45,462 bases of DNA from assembly GCA_900547035.1 (NCBI GenBank), contig URFM01000026.1, positions 1 through 45,462 on the forward strand, read 5' to 3'. Of this stretch, positions 37,666 through 45,462 are shown in pieces (the stretch's first letter is position 1; every line of letters starts with the position of its first letter). The DNA comes from an uncultured Clostridium sp. (GTDB taxonomy: Bacteria > Bacillota > Clostridia > Lachnospirales > Lachnospiraceae). The notes under the pieces are model-generated. The model worked only from the letters and a program-made list of their open reading frames with translations. It did no database searches and had not been told where the DNA came from. A program made the translations under genes and the position numbers.

Positions 37666-37690
37666 CAAAATGTACAAATTCCATTATAAT
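37662..37690 (+). promoter_or_regulatory. Promoter of the purine nucleoside phosphorylase gene
   Basis: CTGACA (37662-37667) and TATAAT (37685-37690) are 17 bp apart. The -35 overlaps the end of the radical SAM gene. Confidence 0.75.
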
Positions 37691-37755
37691 AGAGCCAGAG
37701 TTCCCATGTCCGGAACAGGGACTTTTAGGTTTTTAAAATCAGGAGGATACGAAAT

Positions 37756-38583
37756 ATGAATCAGGTATACGAGAAATTAATGGGCTGCTACGAAAGCGTA
37801 AAGGACCGTATTCCCTTTCAGCCGAAGGTGGCGCTGATTTTAGGCTCCGGCCTGGGCGATTACGGAGACGAGTGCCAGGCGGAGGGGATTTTGGATTACC
37901 ATGATATTGAGGGATTCCCGGTTTCCACTGTGGCCGGACATAAGGGCCGCTTCATTTTTACCCATATCGGAGATGTTCCCGTGGTGTTGATGCAGGGAAG
38001 GGTTCACTATTATGAAGGATATCAAATGTCGGATGTAGTGTTGCCGGTCCGCCTGATGAAGCTGATGGGAGCGGAGATTCTGTTTCTCACCAATGCGGCG
38101 GGGGGAGTGAATTTCGACTTCAAGGCAGGGGATTTCATGATGATCACCGATCAGATTTCCGCTCTGGTGCCCTCGCCCCTAATCGGGCCGAATCTGGATG
38201 AATTTGGCCCTAGATTTTGTGACATGAGCCAGGTTTATGACCGGGACCTGAGAGAGGTTTTGAGAAAAGCCGCGGCGGAACTTTCTATTGATTTGAAGGA
38301 AGGGGTTTACGTTCAGTTTACCGGTCCGGCCTATGAGACGCCTGCCGAGGTGCGGATGGCCCGGATTTTGGGCGGGGATGCGGTCGGTATGAGTACAGCC
38401 TGCGAGGCGGTGGCGGCCAATCACATGGGAATGAAAATTTGCGGGATTTCCTTTATCTCCAACCTGGCCTGCGGTATGACGGACCAGCCGCTGAGCCATG
38501 AGGAGGTGGGGGAGGCGGCTGCCAAGGCGGCGCCCAAATTTAAGGCATTGGTAACAAAGGCTATCATGGCTATGGGAGAGTAA
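37756..38583 (+). CDS. Purine nucleoside phosphorylase (trimeric class), 275 aa
   Basis: The enzyme splits inosine, guanosine and their deoxy forms with phosphate. It shows the trimeric-PNP motifs ILGSGLGDYGD, GHKGRF, MQGRVHYYEGY, LTNAAGGVN and TGPAYETPAEVRMA. It also has STACEAVAANHMGMKICGISFISNLACGM, with the asparagine expected in enzymes that prefer 6-oxopurines. The start follows AGGAGGAT. An amidohydrolase follows 33 bp downstream, giving a purine salvage unit. In Bacillus the orthologue is called punA; I leave the symbol empty because the name varies. Confidence 0.95.
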   Translation: MNQVYEKLMGCYESVKDRIPFQPKVALILGSGLGDYGDECQAEGILDYHDIEGFPVSTVAGHKGRFIFTHIGDVPVVLMQGRVHYYEGYQMSDVVLPVRLMKLMGAEILFLTNAAGGVNFDFKAGDFMMITDQISALVPSPLIGPNLDEFGPRFCDMSQVYDRDLREVLRKAAAELSIDLKEGVYVQFTGPAYETPAEVRMARILGGDAVGMSTACEAVAANHMGMKICGISFISNLACGMTDQPLSHEEVGEAAAKAAPKFKALVTKAIMAMGE

Positions 38584-38616
38584 AAGCGGCGTAAGCGGCT
38601 TCCGGGAGGTGTTTTC

Positions 38617-39906
38617 GTGAAAATCCGTTTTTTTCATATTAAATTATTGCCGATGAAACAGGACTGCCAGGTGATTTCAGAAGCGGAGCTGTGGATCGAG
38701 GACGGCGTCGTGGTGTATGCGGGGGATGCGGAAGGGGCGCCGGATCCTTCCGGGGTTTCTTGGGACCGCGAGATTGACGGAAAAGGAAATATGGTGCTTC
38801 CGGGATTTAAAAATGCTCACACCCATTCGGCCATGACTTTTCTGCGCTCCTTTGCCGACGACCTGCCTCTGGACCAATGGCTGAACCGGCAGGTATTTCC
38901 CATGGAGGCAAAGCTTACCGAAGAGGACGTTTACTATCTTTGCAAGCTGGCGATTCTGGAATATCTGACCAGTGGAATTACAGCTAATTTTGACATGTAT
39001 ATGAAGCCGGCGCAGATTGCCCAGGCTTCAGTGGACTGTGGCTTTTGTACGGTGATCGCCGGCGCTTTGAATAACTTTACATCCTCCCTGGAAGAAGAGG
39101 AGGAGAATTATGAGAAGATGAACCGTTATCATCCTCTGATTCGCTACCAGCTGGGCTTTCATGCGGAATATACCACCAGCGAGGAATTGCTTACAGGGCT
39201 TGCAAAGCTGGCAGCCAGGTATCGGGCACCAGTTTACACTCACAATTCGGAAACCGCCCGGGAGGTAGAAGAATGCCGGCTGAGGCATAAGACCACTCCC
39301 ACGGTTTATCTGGACAGCCTGGGGCTTTTTGAATATGGAGGGGGAGGCTATCATTGCGTTCACATGAGCCGGGAGGACCTGCGTATTTTCCAGGAAAAGA
39401 AGCTTTACGCGGTGACCAACCCGGCCTCCAACTTGAAGCTGGCCAGCGGCATTGCGCCGGTGGGAGAAATGAGCCGTATGGGAATTCCTGTTGCCATTGG
39501 AACCGACGGACCGGCCAGCAACAACTGTCTGGATATGTTTCGGGAAATGTTTTTAGTGACGGGTCTTGGAAAGCTGAAAGAACAGGAAGCGGCCGCCATT
39601 CCGGCGGACCAGGTCCTGCGGATGGCATGTGTGGACGGAGCCAGGGCTATGGGGCTTTGGGACCGCGACAGTCTGACGGAAGGCAAACGGGCGGATTTGG
39701 TGCTTATTGATTTAAAACAGCCCAATATGCAGCCGGAAAACAATTTGGTGAAAAATCTGGTTTACAGCGGAAGCAAGCAGAACGTAAAATTGACCATGGT
39801 AGACGGAAAAATTCTCTATGAAGATGGGAGGTTCTTTGTAGGAGAATCCCCGGAATTAATTTATAGAAAGGCAAATGAAATTATTCGCCGCTGCCGGGAG
39901 AGATGA
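38617..39906 (+). CDS. Amidohydrolase, MTA/SAH deaminase-like (TRZ/ATZ family), 429 aa
   Basis: This is a metal-dependent deaminase of the amidohydrolase superfamily. Metal ligands are HTHSAM (about residues 67-71), the His of LGFHAEYT, the His of CVHMS, and the Asp of IGTDGPASNN. Relatives deaminate S-adenosylhomocysteine, methylthioadenosine or adenosine, or guanine. The position after PNP supports a purine substrate. The GTG start at 38617 follows GGGAGGT. The exact substrate cannot be fixed from sequence. Confidence 0.88.
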   Translation: MKIRFFHIKLLPMKQDCQVISEAELWIEDGVVVYAGDAEGAPDPSGVSWDREIDGKGNMVLPGFKNAHTHSAMTFLRSFADDLPLDQWLNRQVFPMEAKLTEEDVYYLCKLAILEYLTSGITANFDMYMKPAQIAQASVDCGFCTVIAGALNNFTSSLEEEEENYEKMNRYHPLIRYQLGFHAEYTTSEELLTGLAKLAARYRAPVYTHNSETAREVEECRLRHKTTPTVYLDSLGLFEYGGGGYHCVHMSREDLRIFQEKKLYAVTNPASNLKLASGIAPVGEMSRMGIPVAIGTDGPASNNCLDMFREMFLVTGLGKLKEQEAAAIPADQVLRMACVDGARAMGLWDRDSLTEGKRADLVLIDLKQPNMQPENNLVKNLVYSGSKQNVKLTMVDGKILYEDGRFFVGESPELIYRKANEIIRRCRER

Positions 39907-39973
39907 CAGACAGATTTTGGAGGCGGTGTTTACAGGAACAATTTTTAAAGAGGCAATTTCGCAGCATGCATTC

Positions 39974-40003
39974 TTGCGGAGGAACCTGAAAATGTGGTAT
40001 GAT
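39974..40003 (+). promoter_or_regulatory. Promoter of the wall-binding protein gene
   Basis: TTGCGG (39974-39979) and TATGAT (39998-40003) are 18 bp apart. TG one base upstream makes an extended -10. Confidence 0.6.
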
Positions 40004-40043
40004 TGGGTTACGACAACAGGGAGAAGAAAGGGGAGGAACCGCA

Positions 40044-40991
40044 ATGAGAAAAAAAAGATGGCTGATATGGATTCTGGCAGCAGCGCTGGCTGCGGGCATG
40101 GCTGTGCCAGCCTATGCCGATGATGACGATGACGAGGAAGATCCGGAGCCGGTTGGAGAGATTGTGCTTTCATTTTCCTCAGACATTGAGGCGGGGGATG
40201 AAGGGGGAGACGTGGACGTTACCCTGGAGAGCGAAAACTGTTCCATTGACGAGGTCGAGGTTACCAACGACAAGGGATGGTGGTCCGGCGGAGACGAACC
40301 GAAGGTAAAGGTTACGCTGAATGCCGACGATGGATATTATTTTGACAAGGGCGGAAGAAGCGCCTTTGATTTAAGCGGGGAGGATGTGAAGTATAAAAGT
40401 TCCACCCGGAAAGAAGATAAGGAGATTATGGTTCTCACCGTGACTTTAGGGGAGCTGGATGAAGGCGACCTGGGTATGGGGGAACTGGACTGGGATGAAG
40501 AGTACGGTATTGCCCAGTGGGAGGAGAACTACCAGGCCGCCAGTTACCGGGTACGTCTGTACCGCAACGATGTAGCGGTAGGCAGCGTTCATACAACGTC
40601 CCAGACCAGCTGGGATTTTTCAAATCAGATTGACCGAATTGGCTCCTACAGTTTCCGCGTCCGGGCCTTTGACCGTGGGGATAATGCGGGGGACTGGGAG
40701 GAATCCTATGAGATGGATGTAGCTGAGGAAGATTTGGTCCGATTTGTGGGAACATGGCGTTCCGATGACATCGGCTGGTGGTATGAGAACCCGGATGGAA
40801 GCTATCCGGTTAATGGCTGGAGAGAAGTACAGGGAAAATGGTATTTCTTTGGAGCGGACGGTTACATGAAAACCGGCTGGATTGACTGGGAAGGAAAGCA
40901 GTACTACTGCGATCCCACCGGAGCTATGCTGGTAAGTACCACAACACCGGATGGAATTCAGGTTGGAGCTGACGGAGCACGGGTCGGCTAA
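40044..40991 (+). CDS. Exported cell-wall-binding repeat protein, 315 aa
   Basis: A signal peptide (about 1-26, ending VPAYADD) is followed by an acidic stretch (DDDDDEEDPEP). A beta-rich region (about 40-135) contains NADDGYYFDKGG. A fibronectin-III-like segment (about 150-235) contains YRVRLYRNDVAVGS and YSFRVRAFDRGDNAG. About two choline-binding-type repeats follow (about 245-300, GWWYENPDGS, GKWYFFGADGYMKTGW and KQYYCDPTGAM). The TTTPDGIQVGADGA end matches the carboxypeptidase at 5398. No catalytic domain is recognised. ATG at 40044 follows GGGAGG. Confidence 0.88.
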   Translation: MRKKRWLIWILAAALAAGMAVPAYADDDDDEEDPEPVGEIVLSFSSDIEAGDEGGDVDVTLESENCSIDEVEVTNDKGWWSGGDEPKVKVTLNADDGYYFDKGGRSAFDLSGEDVKYKSSTRKEDKEIMVLTVTLGELDEGDLGMGELDWDEEYGIAQWEENYQAASYRVRLYRNDVAVGSVHTTSQTSWDFSNQIDRIGSYSFRVRAFDRGDNAGDWEESYEMDVAEEDLVRFVGTWRSDDIGWWYENPDGSYPVNGWREVQGKWYFFGADGYMKTGWIDWEGKQYYCDPTGAMLVSTTTPDGIQVGADGARVG

Positions 40992-41008
40992 GAAGAATAA
41001 TTTGCAGT

Positions 41009-41101
41009 AAAAATGGCTATCCTGAGAATCAGAGGAATCGGGCAACGGTTTAGGACGTCCTGAAACGTTACGAAATCGGAGGACAGGAGGGCCATTTTTA
41101 A
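41009..41101 (+). terminator. Terminator-like stem enclosing a fused repeat-A palindrome
   Basis: AAAAATGGC (near 41009) and GCCATTTTT (near 41091-41100) pair, with inner ATCCTG/CAGGAG pairing. AACGGTTTAGGACGTCCTGAAACGTT (41044-41069) lies in the loop and is itself a palindrome. Confidence 0.65.
41044..41071. repeat. Minimal fused-end copy of palindromic repeat family A
   Basis: Two terminal motifs (GGTTTAGGACG and CGTCCTGAAAC) meet directly in an almost perfect 26-bp palindrome, as at 4217-4250. Confidence 0.6.
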
Positions 41102-41110
41102 AAAATCTAG

Positions 41111-41139
41111 TTGTAATCCGCTGGAAGTTATGATATACT
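41111..41139 (+). promoter_or_regulatory. Promoter of secG
   Basis: TTGTAA (41111-41116) and an extended TG-A-TATACT (-10 at 41134-41139) are 17 bp apart. Confidence 0.65.
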
Positions 41140-41181
41140 GACTATGTTTGACCATATAGATATTGAGAGAGGTGTACCAGA

Positions 41182-41430
41182 ATGGCGGTTTTGCGGATTG
41201 TGTTGACAGTGATATATGTAATCCTGGCAGTTGCGATTTCTGCGGTGGTTTTGATGCAGGAAGGAAAATCTCAGGGACTGGGCTCTGCTCTGGGCGGCAT
41301 GTCGGACAGCTATTGGAAGAAGAACAAAGGCCGTACCATGGAAGGCGCCCTTGAGAAATTTACCAGATATGGAGCGATTGTATTCATGCTGCTTACCATT
41401 GCAATCAATGTACTACTGGAGAAAATGTAA
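41182..41430 (+). CDS. secG: Preprotein translocase subunit SecG, 82 aa
   Basis: SecG is the small subunit of the SecYEG channel and helps protein export. There are two transmembrane segments (about 3-24 and 60-79) joined by a polar loop. The conserved motif VVLMQEGKSQGLGSALGG spans the end of the first helix. Length is typical. The start follows GAGAGGTG. rnr and smpB follow downstream, an order common in Firmicutes. Confidence 0.95.
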   Translation: MAVLRIVLTVIYVILAVAISAVVLMQEGKSQGLGSALGGMSDSYWKKNKGRTMEGALEKFTRYGAIVFMLLTIAINVLLEKM

Positions 41431-41455
41431 GCACAGCAGAGAACACAGCGAAATG

Positions 41456-41492
41456 ACACCCCTATTGCCAACCGCAAGAAGGGTGTTTTTTT
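41456..41492 (+). terminator. Terminator after secG
   Basis: ACACCC and GGGTGT arms with inner TTGC/GCAA pairing are followed by eight T. Repeat family B begins inside this T-run. Confidence 0.85.
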
Positions 41493-41493
41493 T

Positions 41494-41602
41494 GTTACGA
41501 GCACTTAGCGCCTGTATTTTAGGCGCTTATGTGCGATACATCCCGGGCACTTGGCGAGGTCTTTTCGAGCCTAGTACCCGGGGTTGTTACGAGCACTTAG
41601 CG
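41494..41602. repeat. Palindromic repeat family B, between secG and rnr
   Basis: GTTACGAGCACTTAGCGC (41494-41511) starts a hairpin with AGGCGCTTA. CCCGGGCACTTGGC and GCCTAGTACCCGGG form a second hairpin (41542-41583) around GAGGTCTTTTCGA. A second GTTACGAGCACTTAGCG (41586-41602) abuts the ribosome-binding site of rnr. Confidence 0.75.
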
Positions 41603-41614
41603 AAAGGTGATTTT

Positions 41615-43831
41615 ATGGAAAATGATTTAATGAAGCAGCGGGAGCAACTCCTGTTAGAGCTCATCCACGACAAAGCCTACGTACCCATGAAGGCCAAGGA
41701 AATCGCGGCCCTTTTAAATATACCCAGAAGCCAGAGAGAGGAGTTAAAGGAGGTTCTGGATGCCCTGGTGGAGGAGGGCAAAATCGGGCTTTCCAAACGG
41801 GGAAAATACGGAAAGCCGGAGCAGTTTGCCGTCCAGGGAATTTTCAGCGGAAATTCCAGAGGGTTCGGTTTTGTAACCGTGGAAGGGATGGAGCGGGACG
41901 TGTTTATCCCGGAGGAAAAGAAGGGACAGGCATTAAACGGAGACAAGGTCCGTATCGTGATTACCCAGCCGGAGTCCGGGGAAAAACGGGCGGAGGGTGA
42001 GGTGATCCGTGTGTTGGAGCACGCCAACAGCCAAGTAATCGGGTATTACCAGAAGAACAAGACCTTCGGCTTTGTGATTCCTGACAATCCGCGAATCGAT
42101 ACGGATGTGTTTATTCCCCAGGGAAAGGATATGGGAGCGGTGACGGGGCATAAGGTCGTGGTCCGCATTGTGGACTTTGGAGACGGAAAACGGAATCCGG
42201 AGGGAGAGGTTACGGAGATTCTGGGCCATGTGAACGACCCGGGAACGGACATTCTCTCCATTGTAAAAGCTTACGGCCTTCCGGAAGAATTTCCACAGGA
42301 GGTGATGGAACAGATTGCCTCGATCCCGGACAGAGTTTATGTGCCGGAGAAGACGGCTCCCCTTTCCTATGAGGGGGACTATGGCCTGGATGATTTGAGG
42401 ACCCATGAGGAATGGGGCGGGGATTTGGCCGGACGGCTGGACCTGCGCTCCCTTCCTACGGTGACCATCGACGGGGAGGACGCCAAGGATTTGGACGACG
42501 CCATCACCATATCCAAACGGAAGGATGGGACATTTATCCTGGGTGTCCACATCGCCGATGTCAGCCATTATGTGCCGGAGGGCACCTGGCTGGACGAGGA
42601 GGCCCTGAAGCGGGGGACCAGCATCTATCTGGTGGACCGGGTGATTCCCATGCTTCCCCACAAGCTTTCCAACGGCATCTGCTCCCTGAATGAAGGGGTG
42701 GACCGGCTGGCTCTAAGCTGCATTATGGAAGTGGATGCCAGGGGAAATGTGACGGACCACAGAATTTGTGAAACCCTGGTGCGGGTAGACCGGCGGATGA
42801 CCTACACGGCGGTAAACGCCATTGTGGAGGGGCAGGAAGGGCCGGAGCGGGAGGAATACCGGGATCTGGCGGAAACTTTTATGGAAATGAAAGAGCTGTC
42901 CCTGATTCTTCGGGAAAAGCGCAGAAGCCGTGGGGCGGTGGACTTTGATTTTCCGGAGAGCAAAATCATCCTGGACTCCCAGGGAAAGCCTTTGGAAATC
43001 CGCCCTTATGAGCGGAACACGGCTACCAGAATCATTGAGGATTTTATGCTTCTGGCCAATGAGACGGTGGCGGAAGATTATTACTGGCAGTCCGTGCCCT
43101 TTCTCTACCGCAGCCACGACAACCCGGACCCGGAGAAGATGAAGCAGCTGGCGGCTTTTATCAACAATTTCGGCTACGCGGTGCGCATTTCCCAGGGGGA
43201 AATCCATCCCAAGGAGGTGCAGAAGCTTCTGGACCGCATCCAGGGAAAAGAGGAGGAAGCGCTGCTTGCCCGTCTGACCCTGCGCTCCATGAAGCAGGCC
43301 AAATACACCACGGAGTGCAGCGGCCATTTCGGACTGGCGACCCGCTATTACACCCATTTTACCTCCCCCATCCGGCGTTATCCGGACCTTCAGATTCACC
43401 GGATTATCAAGGAATGCCTGCGGGGTGGTTTAAAGGAGCGCAGAGCGGCCCATTACGCCGGAATCCTGCCGGAGGTGGCGGTGAAAACGTCGGCACTGGA
43501 GCGGCGGGCCGACGAGGCGGAGAGGGAGACGGAGAAGCTGAAAAAATGCCAGTATATGGAGCAGTTTACAGGCCATACCTTCGACGGTGTGATTTCCGGC
43601 GTCACAGGCTGGGGATTCTTTGTGGAGCTGCCTAATACGGTGGAAGGCCTGGTCCGGTTAAGCGACCTTGAGGGAGACTACTATGTCTTTGACGAGAAGC
43701 GCTATCAGCTTAAGGGAGAGAGGACCGGGAAAACCTACAAGCTGGGGCAGAGGATTAAGGTGACGGTGGCGGGGACGGACCGGATTACCAGGACGGTGGA
43801 ATTTGCCCTTTACGAAAACCATGGCCTGTAG
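41615..43831 (+). CDS. rnr: Ribonuclease R, 738 aa
   Basis: RNase R is a processive 3'-5' exoribonuclease that degrades structured RNA and works with tmRNA/SmpB on stalled mRNAs. It has an N-terminal winged helix (about 10-65), two cold-shock domains (about 70-220) and the RNB catalytic domain (about 250-580), with the DGEDAKDLDDAI metal-binding aspartates. A C-terminal S1 domain (about 640-735) follows. ATG at 41615 follows GAAAGGTG. An upstream in-frame extension from 41351 would cross secG, a terminator and a repeat, so I reject it. Confidence 0.97.
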   Translation: MENDLMKQREQLLLELIHDKAYVPMKAKEIAALLNIPRSQREELKEVLDALVEEGKIGLSKRGKYGKPEQFAVQGIFSGNSRGFGFVTVEGMERDVFIPEEKKGQALNGDKVRIVITQPESGEKRAEGEVIRVLEHANSQVIGYYQKNKTFGFVIPDNPRIDTDVFIPQGKDMGAVTGHKVVVRIVDFGDGKRNPEGEVTEILGHVNDPGTDILSIVKAYGLPEEFPQEVMEQIASIPDRVYVPEKTAPLSYEGDYGLDDLRTHEEWGGDLAGRLDLRSLPTVTIDGEDAKDLDDAITISKRKDGTFILGVHIADVSHYVPEGTWLDEEALKRGTSIYLVDRVIPMLPHKLSNGICSLNEGVDRLALSCIMEVDARGNVTDHRICETLVRVDRRMTYTAVNAIVEGQEGPEREEYRDLAETFMEMKELSLILREKRRSRGAVDFDFPESKIILDSQGKPLEIRPYERNTATRIIEDFMLLANETVAEDYYWQSVPFLYRSHDNPDPEKMKQLAAFINNFGYAVRISQGEIHPKEVQKLLDRIQGKEEEALLARLTLRSMKQAKYTTECSGHFGLATRYYTHFTSPIRRYPDLQIHRIIKECLRGGLKERRAAHYAGILPEVAVKTSALERRADEAERETEKLKKCQYMEQFTGHTFDGVISGVTGWGFFVELPNTVEGLVRLSDLEGDYYVFDEKRYQLKGERTGKTYKLGQRIKVTVAGTDRITRTVEFALYENHGL

Positions 43832-43878
43832 TATGATGGAACAACAAAAAGTCCCCGGACATAAGGGAGGTTAAAGAT

Positions 43879-44343
43879 TTGAAAGACCATATCAAGCTGG
43901 TGGCCAACAATAAGAAGGCCTACCACGATTATTTTATTGACGACAAGTATGAGGCGGGAATTGAGCTCTTCGGCACGGAGGTAAAGTCGGTGCGTATGGG
44001 AAAATGCAGTGTTAAGGAGGCCTTTGTAAAGATTGACAACGGTCAGGTGTACGTCTACGGCATGCATATTAGCCCCTACGAAAAGGGCAACATTTTCAAC
44101 AAGGATCCGCTGCGTGTGAGAAAGCTTCTGCTGCACAAGTCGGAGATTATGAAGCTGAACGGAAAGGTAACCCAGAAGGGCTATACCCTGGTTCCTCTCC
44201 AGGTTTATTTCAAAGGCAGTCTGGTGAAGGTGGAGATTGGCCTTGCCAGAGGAAAGAAGCTGTATGACAAACGGGCGGATTTGGCTAAGAAGGACCAGAG
44301 GAGAGAGCTGGAGAAGGATTTTAAGGTGAAGAATCTGTACTAA
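43879..44343 (+). CDS. smpB: SsrA-binding protein SmpB, 154 aa
   Basis: SmpB binds tmRNA and brings it to stalled ribosomes. The conserved blocks are [50 protein letters not shown] and [11 protein letters not shown], with the basic C-terminal tail that enters the decoding centre. TTG at 43879 follows GGGAGG with eight bases between. It pairs functionally with rnr. No ssrA gene is visible after it in this window. Confidence 0.97.
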   Translation: MKDHIKLVANNKKAYHDYFIDDKYEAGIELFGTEVKSVRMGKCSVKEAFVKIDNGQVYVYGMHISPYEKGNIFNKDPLRVRKLLLHKSEIMKLNGKVTQKGYTLVPLQVYFKGSLVKVEIGLARGKKLYDKRADLAKKDQRRELEKDFKVKNLY

Positions 44344-44344
44344 A

Positions 44345-44536
44345 GAGGTAATCCTGGTTCAGCCGGGACCGGAAGCCGTAGATAACCGGATAAAAAGTTT
44401 TCTGGGTAATACGGTAAACAAATTTGGAGTTGAAGAAGTCCATATAGGCCGCGCTATAAAAAAGAGTGACCGTATTTTTAGTTATGTGCCATATTTCGGG
44501 AAATACATTGCGGCCAGCATAACAATTCAGACTTGA
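44345..44536 (+). pseudogene. Orphan reading-frame fragment after smpB
   Basis: A frame of 63 codons with no start codon ends in TGA at 44534-44536. Its translation has a plausible protein-like composition, including VNKFGVEEVHIGRAIKKSDR and SYVPYFGKYIAA. I cannot name a family. It may be the 3' end of a gene truncated by insertion or deletion at the edge of smpB, or chance. Confidence 0.35.
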
Positions 44537-44561
44537 TATTAGCCGGAAAATTGCATATAAT
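44533..44561 (+). promoter_or_regulatory. Promoter of the toxin-antitoxin operon
   Basis: TTGATA (44533-44538) and TATAAT (44556-44561) are 17 bp apart. Confidence 0.8.
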
Positions 44562-44564
44562 ATA

Positions 44565-44583
44565 ATTAGCTAAGCTAGCTAAT
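44565..44583. promoter_or_regulatory. Palindromic operator of the toxin-antitoxin operon
   Basis: ATTAGCTA (44565-44572) and TAGCTAAT (44576-44583) are perfect arms around AGC. The palindrome covers the predicted transcription start, a usual place for autoregulation by a Phd-type antitoxin. Confidence 0.75.
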
Positions 44584-44618
44584 GTGCTTGCGCAAAAAAT
44601 ATGATTGGAGGTACGGAT

Positions 44619-44861
44619 ATGACTCAGGTGAATATGCTGGAAGCAAAAAGTGATTTATCAAAATTGGTAAAGCTACTTGAATCGAAACAGGAAGACGTGA
44701 TTTATCTGGCGAGAAACGGGAAAGCAATTGTTCAAATGACACTGATTCCGAAGAAGCCTGTTGGCAAGCGGATTGGTATAGCGGAGGGAAAATTTAAAGT
44801 CCCGGATGAGTTTGATAAATGGGATACGGAAGTTGAAGATATGTTCGGAGGAGAGATATGA
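44619..44861 (+). CDS. Phd/YefM-family antitoxin, 80 aa
   Basis: An N-terminal DNA-binding and dimerisation part (MTQVNMLEAKSDLSKLVKLL) precedes a toxin-neutralising C-terminal region (GIAEGKFKVPDEFDKWDTEV). Antitoxins of this type bind their own operator and are degraded under stress. ATG at 44619 follows TGGAGGT. It overlaps the toxin gene by ATGA, so the two are coupled. Confidence 0.92.
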   Translation: MTQVNMLEAKSDLSKLVKLLESKQEDVIYLARNGKAIVQMTLIPKKPVGKRIGIAEGKFKVPDEFDKWDTEVEDMFGGEI

Positions 44862-45262
44862 AAATCTTACTAGACACACACATCCTTCTATGGACGATTT
44901 CCAATGACCTGAAATTGCCGGAAAAGGCGAGAAAGCTGATTGAGAACGAGGAGAATGAAATATATTACAGTATTGTTTCTCTTTGGGAAGTAGAACTGAA
45001 AAGACTGGCCCATCCTGATGCAATGCCTGTTTCAGCGGAGAAACTCGCTGAATACTGTGAGCAATCAGGATTTCAAAGGATATTAATCAGAGAAAAACAT
45101 ATTTATGCTTTGGCAGGATTAAAACGGGAGGAGAATGCCCCACCACATAAAGACCCATTTGACCGAATGCTGATTTGTCAGGCTTCCACTGAAAATATGA
45201 TGTTCATTACACATGATTCACTGATACCAGGATATAATGACCCATGTATTCTGGCCGTTTAG
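44858..45262 (+). CDS. PIN-domain toxin (VapC-like), 134 aa
   Basis: PIN toxins are Mg2+-dependent ribonucleases that cut tRNA, rRNA or mRNA. The acidic site is visible: D6 in LLDTHILLW, E44 in SLWEVELK, D99/D102 in HKDPFDRMLI, and D120 in ITHDSL. These residues and the length fit the family and indicate an intact toxin. The target RNA is unknown. The pairing with a Phd-type antitoxin is common for this PIN subgroup. Confidence 0.92.
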   Translation: MKILLDTHILLWTISNDLKLPEKARKLIENEENEIYYSIVSLWEVELKRLAHPDAMPVSAEKLAEYCEQSGFQRILIREKHIYALAGLKREENAPPHKDPFDRMLICQASTENMMFITHDSLIPGYNDPCILAV

Positions 45263-45462
45263 AAAATCTAAAGGGCAAAATGATTCTGATAAATATGCTG
45301 TTAGAGATATGGTGCGGGATTCTAAAAATCGCAGTGCCCGCATTGTCTGGCCGCGCAGTGCTCGACATTTGCGGATGAAAACTCCCGAATCCATCACTTC
45401 GGTCGGTCTCGCCTGCGTTTTTGGAAACAGCGGTTATTTTATAAAAATATTCCGGGAAAAGA
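45263..45462. other. Unassigned right end of the window
   Basis: I see no clear gene, terminator or RNA in these 200 bases. Confidence 0.4.

Noticed and set aside
41351..41614. 88-codon N-terminal extension of RNase R
   Set aside because: It crosses secG, a terminator and a repeat; ATG at 41615 has a good ribosome-binding site and fits the family start.
44344..44618. tmRNA (ssrA) expected after smpB
   Set aside because: No tmRNA-like ends or tag-coding sequence are visible here.
45263..45462. Possible gene or tRNA at the right end
   Set aside because: No frame has a start with a ribosome-binding site and no cloverleaf can be drawn with confidence.

Overview
The window looks like a chromosomal segment of a Lachnospiraceae-type clostridium (Firmicutes, roughly 50% GC). 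Signs of this are the HrcA/CIRCE heat-shock operon, a Gram-positive 6S RNA, a phenylalanyl T-box leader, a SpoIID-type protein, rubrerythrin, choline-binding-type wall repeats, 3D-domain exported proteins and a DUF6106-type membrane protein. This assignment is inferred from gene content and is not a species identification.

Layout. Positions 1-13113 hold mostly housekeeping genes: groEL, a small membrane protein, guaB, a double-Nudix protein, a wall-anchored D,D-carboxypeptidase, an XRE-type regulator with a lysine-rich tail, rubrerythrin, a HAD phosphatase, a metallophosphoesterase, scpA-scpB-ybaK, and deoC-cdd. At 13248-13482 there is an unannotated-looking 6S RNA with its own promoter and terminator, followed by a large SpoIID/LytB-domain protein. 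Positions 15862-23646 form a sugar island: an AraC regulator, L-fucose isomerase, an FGGY kinase, a divergent ROK regulator, an enolase-superfamily acid-sugar dehydratase and a DHDPS/NAL-family lyase. It has two separate candidate control sites. Positions 23720-25936 encode two 3D-domain exported proteins and a PepSY protein. Positions 26079-31134 are the CIRCE-hrcA-grpE-dnaK-dnaJ operon. Next come an OGG-type glycosylase, a YkuD transpeptidase, the T-box-pheS-pheT unit, a radical SAM protein, purine nucleoside phosphorylase with an MTA/SAH-type deaminase, a wall-binding protein, secG, rnr and smpB. The right end carries a Phd/PIN toxin-antitoxin module beside an orphan reading-frame fragment, which suggests the edge of a variable region.

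How the parts fit. Two stress-chaperone systems (GroEL and DnaK) lie about 26 kb apart. Nucleoside salvage is represented twice (deoC-cdd and PNP-deaminase) and RNA quality control by rnr-smpB. The sugar island combines a phosphorylative route (isomerase plus kinase) with a likely non-phosphorylative acid-sugar route (dehydratase plus lyase). No fuculose-phosphate aldolase or transporter is visible.

The most unusual non-coding content is two families of dispersed intergenic palindromic repeats. One has ends close to GTAACAGTTCAGGACGGC and occurs as long, short and minimal fused-end copies. The other is built on GTTACGAGCACTTAGCG and sits immediately after the U-tracts of two terminators. A perfect 31-bp palindrome (21541-21571) overlaps the -35 box of the dehydratase-lyase operon and is a strong candidate ROK operator.
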